Below, in pieces: positions 1 to 6,423 of a stretch of 43,443 bases of DNA. The notes under the pieces are model-generated. The model saw only the letters and a program-made list of their open reading frames with translations. It ran no database searches and was not told the DNA's origin. This DNA comes from Oscillospiraceae bacterium (GTDB lineage: Bacteria > Bacillota > Clostridia > Oscillospirales > Oscillospiraceae), in NCBI GenBank assembly GCA_902761055.1, contig CACWIS010000024.1, positions 1 through 43,443 on the forward strand, read 5' to 3'. Position 1 is the first letter of the stretch, and every line of letters starts with the position of its first letter. Position numbers and translations under genes: made by a program.

Positions 1-115
1 AGAGTCTTTCGACTCTCTTCAAGAACCCTTTTCTTGGTGCTTATTTTGCATAAGCTGTTCTTACATTGTTCAATTTTCAAGGTGCATCGCCCCGCCCCCT
101 CTCAAGGGGGCAGCT
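1..115 (-). promoter_or_regulatory. rRNA-operon-type transcript leader, runs off left edge
   Basis: Read leftward, this follows the two tandem promoters at 121-149 and 230-258. It begins with a hairpin (GCCCCCT/AGGGGGC, 94-111). It then has CACCTTGAAAATTGAACAAT, a sequence type I know from leaders and 16S-23S spacers of Clostridia rRNA operons. A second hairpin follows at 41-57 (GCTTA/TAAGC). At the edge is a 6-bp stem closed by a GAAA tetraloop (1-16). No coding capacity is credible. I infer that an rRNA operon starts just beyond the left edge, but no rRNA sequence is visible inside the window. Confidence 0.65.
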
Positions 116-120
116 TGTAT

Positions 121-149
121 AATATAGCACGCGCGAAAGGCCGTGTCAA
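121..149 (-). promoter_or_regulatory. Proximal sigma-A promoter of tandem rrn-type pair
   Basis: On the minus strand there is a consensus -35 TTGACA (144-149), a 17-base spacer and a -10 TATATT (121-126). Transcription would start near 114, just before the first leader hairpin. An A-rich stretch lies directly upstream of the -35. No start codon with a ribosome-binding site follows inside the window, which fits a stable-RNA promoter. Confidence 0.85.
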
Positions 150-229
150 GCATTTTTTATCATTTCCCGCCGATTTTCCGGCGTTCCGAAAAAGCTTGAC
201 AAAAGGCGCTTTTCGCCCGGGTAAAACGT

Positions 230-278
230 AATATAGCACCTGGTTTGGAACTTGTCAACGCTTTTTTGATGCTTTTTT
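230..278 (-). promoter_or_regulatory. Distal sigma-A promoter with UP-like A-tracts
   Basis: The minus strand has TTGACA (253-258), a 17-base spacer and TATATT (230-235). Upstream lie two six-base A-tracts (262-267 and 273-278 on the plus strand as T-tracts) set 11 bases apart, in helical phase, as in UP elements of rRNA promoters. It lies about 109 bases upstream of the second, equally perfect promoter, the usual arrangement for rrn P1/P2. Confidence 0.85.
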
Positions 279-399
279 GAGAAAAATGCGGATACCCCAA
301 ATATAGTGGTTTTCCTTGATGTGCCGCCACAAAATACATTTTGTCTTTTGGCAAAAGTAACAAAAGCCGGGAGCCCCGTCCTTCGCCGTCGGCGTGTGC

Positions 400-434
400 A
401 AAAAACGGACCGGAGCAGCGGCTGCTCCGGTCCG
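400..434 (-). terminator. Rho-independent terminator after the zinc-ribbon gene
   Basis: A perfect 13-bp inverted repeat (CGGACCGGAGCAG with its complement, 406-434) is followed on the minus strand by a T-run (400-405). It sits 21 bases past the stop codon of the zinc-ribbon gene and isolates it from the rrn-type promoters. Positions 279-399 hold nothing else I can recognise. Confidence 0.9.
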
Positions 435-455
435 TGAAGGGCAAATTTTTTCGCT

Positions 456-1109
456 TTATTTCTCTCCCAGTCTGCCGACGACGGGCAGCTCGGCCATGAC
501 GCCGTTGGAGACGTTTTTGATGCCGACCACGGTGAGTGCGAGCTGGAAAAGCCAGACGACGGCGTTGACCCCGGGGATCCAGCTGAGGACCAGCGAGGTG
601 AAGAAGAGCTTGCGCCCCTGTTTGGCGTGGAAGCGCGTAAAGGGATCCGTCACGCCGAGGATCGAGGGCAGGAAGCAGAGGAAGCTGATATATGACAGAT
701 AGGAGAGCAGGCGGCTCTCCGTCGCGCTGCTGCGGATAAACTCCGCCGTGTTCTCGGTCGCGCGGTGGATGCGGTAAAAGCCGTCCTCATTCGGCTGACG
801 CTGACTGTCCCACTCGGCGCTGCGCCGCGCGGCCTCCTCCTGGCTGCGGCGGAAATCCTCCGCCTGCTGGCGGCGCCGCTGCTCGCTCTCGGCCCATTTG
901 CGGTTCAGCTCCTGCTGCTCGCGGCGGCGCTGTTCGGCGCGTTCACGCGCGGATTCCGCCTCGCGGCGCTCCTCCTCGCTCAGCTGCGCGTAGGCGTAGG
1001 CTTTGTCGTTTTTCCGTTGTGTTTTCTCGGCGGCCTCGTCAAAGCCGCAGGCAAGACAGACCTCCTGCCCGTCGGGGATATAGGCGCCGCATTTCTTGCA
1101 GTATGACAT
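456..1109 (-). CDS. Zinc-ribbon, coiled-coil, membrane-anchored protein
   Basis: A 217-residue protein of unknown function. The N-terminus is a zinc ribbon with two CxxC pairs (CKKC at residues 4-7 and CLAC at about 18-21). A highly charged segment (about 35-105) rich in Arg, Glu and Gln looks like a coiled coil. The C-terminal third is hydrophobic, with two or three membrane segments containing LLSYLSYISFL and LSWIPGVNAVVWLFQLAL. I chose ATG at 1109 because GGAGG lies 5 bases upstream; the earlier TTG at 1121 overlaps that site. It has its own promoter (1138-1166) and terminator. Clostridia carry many such zinc-ribbon membrane proteins without known roles, so I assign none. Confidence 0.85.
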   Translation of the reverse strand: MSYCKKCGAYIPDGQEVCLACGFDEAAEKTQRKNDKAYAYAQLSEEERREAESARERAEQRRREQQELNRKWAESEQRRRQQAEDFRRSQEEAARRSAEWDSQRQPNEDGFYRIHRATENTAEFIRSSATESRLLSYLSYISFLCFLPSILGVTDPFTRFHAKQGRKLFFTSLVLSWIPGVNAVVWLFQLALTVVGIKNVSNGVMAELPVVGRLGEK

Positions 1110-1114
1110 GTCAG

Positions 1115-1166
1115 CCTCCAAAGCGTTCTTTGGAGAGATTATACCTTATAATATCTTTCTTTTCAA
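1115..1166 (-). promoter_or_regulatory. Promoter with palindrome over start site and Shine-Dalgarno
   Basis: The minus strand has TTGAAA (1161-1166), a 17-base spacer and TATAAT (1138-1143). Directly downstream is an inverted repeat, CTCCAAAG-AACG-CTTTGGAG (1116-1135). Its 3' arm overlaps the GGAGG (1115-1119) that serves the zinc-ribbon gene. If transcription starts at the beginning of the repeat, the site would be hidden in a hairpin. If it starts inside, the palindrome is better read as an operator. Confidence 0.75.
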
Positions 1167-1185
1167 CCAAGATTTGTGAACAAAA

Positions 1186-1860
1186 TCACGCGCAGAAGCG
1201 GTGGTTGCCGATCGTGACGAGCAGCGGCCGCGACCAGATCCAGGCGCTGGTGGCTGTGGCGGGGTTGAAATAGTAGAGCGCTCCCCCGCTCGGGTCGCTG
1301 CCGTTGAGCGCATCCTGCGCCGCGCGGTAGGCGCTCTCCGCGATGGGTTTGTTGAACTGCCCGTCGGAGACGGCGGTAAAAGCGTCGGTCTGATAGATCA
1401 CGCCGGAGATCGTGTCCGGGAAGGAGGGGTGCCGCACGCGGTTGAGCACCACCGCGCCGACCGCGACCTGCCCGGCGTAGGGCTCGCCGCGCGCTTCGGC
1501 GGAGATGATGCGTGCAAGCAGATAGACGTCGCCGCTGTAGCTGCCGCTTTTCGCGCCGCCGGCAGACGGGATGCCCAGCGCCGCGAGCGTCTGATCGCCG
1601 ACCTGTCCGTCCACGGACAGGCCGTTCCTGCGCTGGAACCAGCGCACGGCGGCCTCGGTGCGGCTTCCGTAGACGCCGTCCACCGAGCCGTCGTAATAGC
1701 CCCATGCCTTCAGCCTCTTCTGGATCTCCGACACCGTCGCGCCGGAGGCGCCGCGCTTGTAGAGATCCGCGTGCACGCGGCCGACCAGCACGATGGTCAG
1801 CATGTTCACCGCGAAGAGCAGGCACAGCGCCAGCAGCAGTTTCTTCTGTTTTTCGCTCAT
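1186..1860 (-). CDS. sleB: Spore cortex-lytic enzyme SleB
   Basis: A 224-residue cell-wall hydrolase. An N-terminal membrane or signal segment (about residues 8-27, LLLALCLLFAVNMLTIVLV) is followed by a peptidoglycan-binding type 1 domain (about 35-90, GATVSEIQKRLKAWGYYDG). The C-terminal SleB/Hydrolase_2 domain (about 110-224) has IISAEARGEPYAGQVAVGAV, with the catalytic Glu in SAEARGE. SleB family enzymes are lytic transglycosylases that digest muramic-lactam cortex during spore germination, so the host probably forms spores. The length fits the family. GAGGTGA precedes the ATG. The thrS terminator separates it from thrS; I found no obvious sigma-A promoter of its own, as expected if a forespore sigma factor is used. 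A cwlJ-like paralogue is the main alternative, but the binding domain favours SleB. Confidence 0.9.
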   Translation of the reverse strand: MSEKQKKLLLALCLLFAVNMLTIVLVGRVHADLYKRGASGATVSEIQKRLKAWGYYDGSVDGVYGSRTEAAVRWFQRRNGLSVDGQVGDQTLAALGIPSAGGAKSGSYSGDVYLLARIISAEARGEPYAGQVAVGAVVLNRVRHPSFPDTISGVIYQTDAFTAVSDGQFNKPIAESAYRAAQDALNGSDPSGGALYYFNPATATSAWIWSRPLLVTIGNHRFCA

Positions 1861-1877
1861 GAGCAGGTCACCTCAAT

Positions 1878-1912
1878 AAAAAAAGATTCTCACAGACAAG
1901 TCTGTGAGAATC
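1878..1912 (-). terminator. Rho-independent terminator after thrS
   Basis: A 13-bp stem, GATTCTCACAGAC with its complement (1885-1912), has a 2-base loop and is followed on the minus strand by seven T residues. It lies 20 bases after the thrS stop and just before the sleB ribosome-binding site. Confidence 0.92.
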
Positions 1913-1931
1913 CTTTGTGAATTATACGCTT

Positions 1932-3695
1932 TCAGTTCGCTCTGCTGCGGATCTCCCCGGTGATCTTCGCGAGGAAGTCCTCCAGCGGCATCGCGCCGAG
2001 ATCCTTCCCCGCGCGGGTACGGACGGCGACCGTGCCGCTCTCGGCCTCCTTGTCGCCGACGACCAGCATGTAGGGCGTCTTCTGCATCTGCGCCTCGCGG
2101 ATCTTGTAGCCGATCTTTTCGTTGCGCAGATCCGTCTCCGCGCGCACGCCCGCCGCGTCGAGCTTCGCGGCGACCTCCTTGGCGTAGTCGGCCGCGCGGT
2201 CGGTGATGGGCAGCACCGCCGCCTGCACGGGGCTGAGCCACACGGGGAAGGCGCCGGCGAAGTGCTCGGTGATGACGCCGATGAAGCGCTCGATCGAGCC
2301 GAAGACCACGCGGTGGATCATCACGGGGCAGTACTTGCCGCCGTCGGCGCCGACGTACTCGAGATCAAAGCGGCCGGGCAGCTGGTAGTCGAGCTGGATC
2401 GTGCCGCACTGCCAGGTGCGGCCGAGGGAGTCCTGGATATGGAAGTCCAGCTTCGGGCCGTAGAAGGCGCCGTCGCCCGGGTTGACGATATACTCCTTGC
2501 CGATGCTGGTGATCGCGTCGGCCAGCGCGGCCGTGGCGACGTCCCAGTCCTCGACCGAGCCGATGTGGTCCTCCGGCATCGTGGACAGCTCGATCGTGTA
2601 CGGCAGGCCGAAGAGGGAGTAGACCTCGTCGAAGAGCTGCGCGATGCGGATGACCTCGTCCTTGATCTGCTCGGGCGCGAGGAGGATGTGCGCGTCGTCC
2701 TGCGTGAAGCAGCGGACGCGGAACATGCCGTGCAGCGCGCCGGAGAGCTCGTGGCGGTGGACCAGGCCCAGCTCGCCGTAGCGCAGCGGCAGGTCGCGGT
2801 AGGAATGCGGCTCGAGATCATAGACCAGGATGCTGCCGGGGCAGTTCATGGGCTTGATCGCGAAGTCCTCGCCGTCGATGACGGTGGTGTACATGTTGTC
2901 CTTGTAGTGATCCCAGTGGCCGGAGGTCTCCCACAGCGTGCGGCGCATGATCTGCGGGGTCGAGATCTCGACGTAGTCCCACTTCTTGTGGACCTCTCGC
3001 CAGTAGTCGATCAGCGTGTTGCGCAGCACCATGCCCTTGGGCAGGTAGAACGGGAAGCCGGGGGCCTCGTCGCGGAAGGCGAAGAGTCCGAGCTCGCGCC
3101 CGAGCTTGCGGTGGTCGCGCTTCTTGGCCTCCTCGAGGCGGACGAGGTACTCGTCGAGCTCCTGCGTCGTGCGGAAGGCGACGCCGTTGATGCGCGTGAG
3201 CATCTTGTTGCTGCTGTCGTCCTTCCAGTAGGCGCCGGACTGCTGCGTGATCTTGAAGGCCTTGAGGGCCTTGGTGTAGGTCAGGTGCGGTCCGAGGCAC
3301 ATGTCGACGTACTCGCCCTGCTGGAAGAAGCTGAACTCCGTCTCGTCGGCGAGATCGTCCATGTGCTCGAGCTTGTACTTCTCGCCGCGCTCGGCCATGA
3401 GCTTCTTGGAATCCTCGCGGCTCAGCACGAAGGACTTGATCGGCAGGTTTTCCTTGACGATCTTCTTCATTTCCTTTTCGATCGCCTCGAGATCCTCGTT
3501 TGTCAGCTTGCGCTCGCCGAGGTCGACGTCATAGTAAAAGCCGTTCTGGGTCGCGGGGCCGAAGGCGAAATCCGCCTCCGGGAACAGGCGCTTGATCGCC
3601 TGCGCCATGACGTGCGCCGCCGTATGGCGGATGACGTGCAGCTCTTCCTCCTGCGGGCACTCGCCCACGTGGCCGTCCTTGTAGATGATCTTCAT
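1932..3695 (-). CDS. thrS: Threonyl-tRNA synthetase, short form without TGS domain
   Basis: A 587-residue class II synthetase that charges tRNA-Thr. It lacks the N-terminal TGS domain and starts almost directly with the editing domain: HTAAH (24-28) and CLGPH (133-137) supply the editing zinc-site residues. The catalytic core begins near 205 with YLPKGMVLRNTLIDYW (motif 1), then MNCPG (283-287, a zinc-ligand Cys) and FRVRCFTQDDAHI (325-337, motif 2). The C-terminal anticodon-binding domain starts near 490 (VQAAVLPI). Forms of about 590 residues occur in other Clostridia. The ATG follows GGAGG. It is expressed from its own promoter through a T-box leader and ends at a strong terminator. Confidence 0.97.
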   Translation of the reverse strand: MKIIYKDGHVGECPQEEELHVIRHTAAHVMAQAIKRLFPEADFAFGPATQNGFYYDVDLGERKLTNEDLEAIEKEMKKIVKENLPIKSFVLSREDSKKLMAERGEKYKLEHMDDLADETEFSFFQQGEYVDMCLGPHLTYTKALKAFKITQQSGAYWKDDSSNKMLTRINGVAFRTTQELDEYLVRLEEAKKRDHRKLGRELGLFAFRDEAPGFPFYLPKGMVLRNTLIDYWREVHKKWDYVEISTPQIMRRTLWETSGHWDHYKDNMYTTVIDGEDFAIKPMNCPGSILVYDLEPHSYRDLPLRYGELGLVHRHELSGALHGMFRVRCFTQDDAHILLAPEQIKDEVIRIAQLFDEVYSLFGLPYTIELSTMPEDHIGSVEDWDVATAALADAITSIGKEYIVNPGDGAFYGPKLDFHIQDSLGRTWQCGTIQLDYQLPGRFDLEYVGADGGKYCPVMIHRVVFGSIERFIGVITEHFAGAFPVWLSPVQAAVLPITDRAADYAKEVAAKLDAAGVRAETDLRNEKIGYKIREAQMQKTPYMLVVGDKEAESGTVAVRTRAGKDLGAMPLEDFLAKITGEIRSRAN

Positions 3696-3699
3696 AGCT

Positions 3700-3954
3700 G
3701 TTTCCCTCCGTAAAAATGACGAAGCACCTTTGGCGCTTCACATAGAATCTGCGCCAAGGGTGCGGGTAAGCACGGTTCCACCTTGAACTTTTCACTCATT
3801 CATGCGCGTAACGCGCGCCGCGCGGGAGGGCATTTTCTCCCTCCGGCTCGGGAGCGGTGGCCGTTCTCCGATCCGTGAGCCGCTCTCAGCCGGCGGCGGC
3901 TCTCTCTGTCCGGATGCTTTTGAAAACGGTCTTCTCCGTCAAAGCCTTTGACAA
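3700..3954 (-). promoter_or_regulatory. T-box riboswitch leader of thrS
   Basis: On the minus strand the T-box sequence AGGTGGAACCGTG (3771-3783) is followed by a terminator stem (GCACCCTTGGCGC, 3751-3763, paired with 3724-3736) and a short T-run near 3712-3716. T-box leaders let uncharged tRNA disrupt the terminator. The gene controlled is thrS, so the specifier should be a Thr codon; an ACC at 3856-3858, inside GGCCACCGC, is a suitable candidate. The leader starts near 3954 from the promoter at 3961-3989. The T-box and terminator are seen directly, but the specifier is inferred. Confidence 0.93.
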
Positions 3955-3960
3955 GAAAGG

Positions 3961-3989
3961 ATTGTATCATCCTTATTCTGCCCTGTCAA
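3961..3989 (-). promoter_or_regulatory. Sigma-A promoter of thrS, inside the MFS gene end
   Basis: The minus strand has TTGACA (3984-3989), a 17-base spacer and TACAAT (3961-3966). The -35 is made of the MFS gene's final Leu-Asp codons, and that gene's stop codon (3973-3975) lies in the spacer. Confidence 0.9.
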
Positions 3990-5226
3990 GGGCGGATTGA
4001 TCCCCCGCCGGAACCGTCCCCCTTTTGTTTGCGAAGTGGACCGGAACGCTCGCCAAAGACAGGAGCACGATCCCGCCGCCGACCACATAGTAGCTCGCGA
4101 CGTCCGCCGTATTCAGGAGCTTGGACAGCAGGAACGAGCCCAGCGGCATGAAAAGCACGGCGACGGTAAAGATGATGCTGAACACCCTCCCCAGGTAGTT
4201 CTCGTTGACGGCCACCTGAACATAGGACATAAACTGGATATTGAACGCGGTCAGCGATACGCCGAACAGGGCGAAGGGAAGCTGGCACAGGACGAATTGC
4301 CCGCTCCGTGCGAGGAGCGGCAGCAGCGCGAGCACGAAGCCCGTGCCGAACAGAAACAGGATCAGCGCCAGAACATTGTCCCGGAAGCGGTTGATGCGCT
4401 TTGCGAAGAGCGCGGAGCCGATGATCCCGCCCAAAGCCTCCATGGCGAGCGCCTTGCTGTAAAAGGCGTCCGCAAAGTCCCGGAAGATCAGATCCGTATA
4501 GGGAAGCAGCAGGTTGTACCCCGCCAGAAAAAAATTCACGAGAGACGACAGGATCACCAGGAAAAGGATCCTCTTCTCTTTTGCCAGATAGCCAAAGCCC
4601 TCCGCGATATCCGTCAGGAGCTTCTTCCCGCCCTTTCCGCTCGCGGCGCATCCGTCGATCTTCGTCAAAAGCGCCTCGGCCGCAGCGGAAGCGGCGAAGG
4701 TGAAGGCGTCGAAGAGCAGTGCGCCTCTGACGCCGATCACGCCGACCAGCCCCACGCCGACGATCGGCCCGATCACACGGATCAGCTCTCCCCCGGCATG
4801 GGAGATACCGTTGAAAAAGCCGATCCTCTCTCTTTCGACGACCTCGCGGATCAGCGATTTATAGGTCGGAGAATTGAAGGCGTAGACCAGCGCCAGAATG
4901 GCGTTCGCGACGATCATGACCTCGGCCATGAAACGCGACTTCACGAAAAAGCTCAGCACGCCGCAGATGAGGGCCGCCAGCAGATCGGTGATGATCACGA
5001 TCTTTTTTCTGTCGCCCTTGTCCGCCCTGGCTCCTCCGATCAGATTGAAAACGATCTGGATGACCGTCTCCGAGCTCTGATAGGCCGCCAAGACCCACGG
5101 CTTTCCAGTAAAGGCTCCGACGATGCTGACGCTGTTGGCATAGTCGAAGATCAGATTGCCTATCCGCGAGGTCCAGCTCCCGAACCACAGAAGGGCTTCG
5201 TTTTTCCTTATCCGCTCAATTTTCAT
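3973..5226 (-). CDS. MFS efflux-type transporter
   Basis: A 417-residue, 12-segment major facilitator of the macrolide-efflux/MFS_3 type. It starts with a short basic tail (MKIERIRKNEALLWFGSWTS). A charged loop after the second helix, GGARADKGDRKK, matches the MFS loop 2-3 motif. A long central loop (DGCAASGKGGKK) separates the two halves. The ATG at 5226 has GGAGGT six bases upstream; an in-frame ATG ten codons earlier lacks a good site. It lies just downstream of an Rgg-type regulator, with a palindrome and TATAAT between them, so it is probably the regulator's target. Export of a drug, peptide or metabolite is likely, but the substrate is unknown. No terminator follows; readthrough would meet the thrS T-box. 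Confidence 0.88.
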   Translation of the reverse strand: MKIERIRKNEALLWFGSWTSRIGNLIFDYANSVSIVGAFTGKPWVLAAYQSSETVIQIVFNLIGGARADKGDRKKIVIITDLLAALICGVLSFFVKSRFMAEVMIVANAILALVYAFNSPTYKSLIREVVERERIGFFNGISHAGGELIRVIGPIVGVGLVGVIGVRGALLFDAFTFAASAAAEALLTKIDGCAASGKGGKKLLTDIAEGFGYLAKEKRILFLVILSSLVNFFLAGYNLLLPYTDLIFRDFADAFYSKALAMEALGGIIGSALFAKRINRFRDNVLALILFLFGTGFVLALLPLLARSGQFVLCQLPFALFGVSLTAFNIQFMSYVQVAVNENYLGRVFSIIFTVAVLFMPLGSFLLSKLLNTADVASYYVVGGGIVLLSLASVPVHFANKRGTVPAGDQSALDRAE

Positions 5227-5254
5227 GACAGGACCTCCGCTCCGTAGTGAGATC

Positions 5255-5303
5255 ATTATAATCCCCTGCGGCCGGAGGTCTCCGTTATTTGCATATATGC
5301 AAA
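5255..5303 (-). promoter_or_regulatory. MFS promoter with weak -35 and upstream palindrome
   Basis: A perfect -10 TATAAT (5255-5260, minus) has no recognisable -35 at 17 bases (GGAGAC). A perfect 16-bp palindrome, TTTGCATATATGCAAA, lies at 5288-5303, centred about 47 bases upstream of the expected start. A weak -35 with a dyad at that distance is typical of an activator-dependent promoter. I infer that the adjacent Rgg-type protein binds there. Confidence 0.6.
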
Positions 5304-5304
5304 A

Positions 5305-6165
5305 TCAAATCGCGTATTTCGCGAGGTCTTCCCGGTAGTTTCGCGCCAGATGAGGGCAGTCCAGCCATTCATAGATCTGTATGGCCCGGGTCATTTCCTC
5401 CTTCCCGCGTTCTTTCTCCCCGCTTTTGAAGCGATGGAGCCCCGACAGGAAAAGGTAAAGATTCCTTTCGTACAGCATCGTCTCGTCCTCCAGCAGCGGC
5501 AGGATGCTGTCCCGGTAAAACCCGGCCGTTTTCAGCTCGTCCCTGTGCAGACAGGTCTCCCAGACGTTCAGCAGCGTCACGGTGACCAGCCCGGTATTGG
5601 CTCCGTTACGGGAATGGTTCGCCACGATCTCCCGTCCCATCCGGTCAAGAAGCGGGATGTCCATAAACAGATACAGGTTCCCGATGAGGATCAGCTCGTA
5701 GATCTTCCACTCTTCGACGGAGAACAGATAATCCGTCACCTCGTCCATATACTCCTTTGGAAAGGGCACGGTCTCGTCGCACTTGCAGATGAAGCTCTGC
5801 GCCAGGATCATGTTCAGGCGGTACTGGTACACCGAGGGATTCTTTTCGTATTTGCTCTTCTGTTCCCGGAAAAGACGCTGAAAGCCGGCCTTGTCCCTCT
5901 GATACTCGAGCGGGACCAGCTGGCTCATGAAGCGGATCGTTTCGGTCTTGTCGTTGCCGCGAACCGCAGCCATAAACTCATTCATTTCCACATGCATGTT
6001 GTCGAGCACTCTCAGAAACCTGCTCAGGGAAATGTCGCTCTCTCCGCGTTCAAAGCGGGAGATCTGGGACGCGGAGACGTTTTCATCCGCGATCTGCTTG
6101 AGCGAAACGCTCCGGTTGGTTCTGAAATCGTGAAAGACCTTTCCCAGTTGTTCGTAGTTCGGCAT
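5305..6165 (-). CDS. Rgg/MutR-family transcriptional regulator
   Basis: A 286-residue cytoplasmic regulator. Residues about 3-62 form an XRE-type helix-turn-helix (KQIADENVSASQISRFERGE). The rest is an all-helical TPR-like domain as in Rgg_C, which in streptococci and lactobacilli binds short hydrophobic pheromone peptides. Total length matches Rgg proteins (about 280-300). I start at ATG 6165, ten bases after AAAGGAC; an earlier GTG lies too close to that site. The gene follows the DUF4250 gene by 20 bases and precedes the MFS gene. Two 60-base stretches I counted were 55% and 48% GC, against 73% in thrS, which suggests acquisition. I found no short hydrophobic peptide gene beside it, so the ligand is unknown. 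Confidence 0.82.
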   Translation of the reverse strand: MPNYEQLGKVFHDFRTNRSVSLKQIADENVSASQISRFERGESDISLSRFLRVLDNMHVEMNEFMAAVRGNDKTETIRFMSQLVPLEYQRDKAGFQRLFREQKSKYEKNPSVYQYRLNMILAQSFICKCDETVPFPKEYMDEVTDYLFSVEEWKIYELILIGNLYLFMDIPLLDRMGREIVANHSRNGANTGLVTVTLLNVWETCLHRDELKTAGFYRDSILPLLEDETMLYERNLYLFLSGLHRFKSGEKERGKEEMTRAIQIYEWLDCPHLARNYREDLAKYAI

Positions 6166-6185
6166 GACGTCCACCGTCCTTTCCG

Positions 6186-6359
6186 TCAGACGAAGCGGCG
6201 CAGCGCGGCATCATAGCGGAACCCGGCGGCGGCGAGCGTGTCCTCCAGCTCGCGCGCATCGAGCTCCAGATCCTCGCACAGCGCGTCGAGCGACTCGTAC
6301 TCGTCGCGCAGCTTCGTGTTGAGAACGCTCAAAAGGATCATCGGGTCCTTCGGCAGCAT
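6186..6359 (-). CDS. DUF4250 family small protein
   Basis: A 57-residue acidic protein that begins MLPKDPMILLSVLNTKLRDE and ends with AALRRFV. The MLPKDPMILLS-NTKLRD start is the hallmark of DUF4250, a family of about 60 residues common in Clostridia and of unknown function. GGAGG lies 8 bases before the ATG. The start is 33 bases after the GC-rich hairpin behind ychF, and the stop is 20 bases before the regulator's ATG, so it may share a transcript with either neighbour. Its GC-rich codons match the host, unlike the regulator that follows. Confidence 0.88.
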   Translation of the reverse strand: MLPKDPMILLSVLNTKLRDEYESLDALCEDLELDARELEDTLAAAGFRYDAALRRFV

Positions 6360-6391
6360 CGTCGTTTCCTCCCAGGTCTTATTTTATGAAA

Positions 6392-6417
6392 GCGGGCGGC
6401 CCGTCCGGGCCGCCCGC
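6392..6417 (-). terminator. GC-rich hairpin after ychF, weak terminator
   Basis: A 12-bp perfect stem, GCGGGCGGCCCG with its complement, has a 2-base loop and begins 7 bases past the ychF stop. On the minus strand it is followed by TTTCATAAAAT rather than a clean T-run, so termination may be partial and some readthrough into DUF4250 is plausible. Confidence 0.65.
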
Positions 6418-6423
6418 GCAGTC

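Noticed and set aside
5227-5304. Short hydrophobic pheromone gene beside the Rgg-type regulator
   Set aside because: Both strands were read. The only start-stop pairs give short, non-hydrophobic peptides without a ribosome-binding site.
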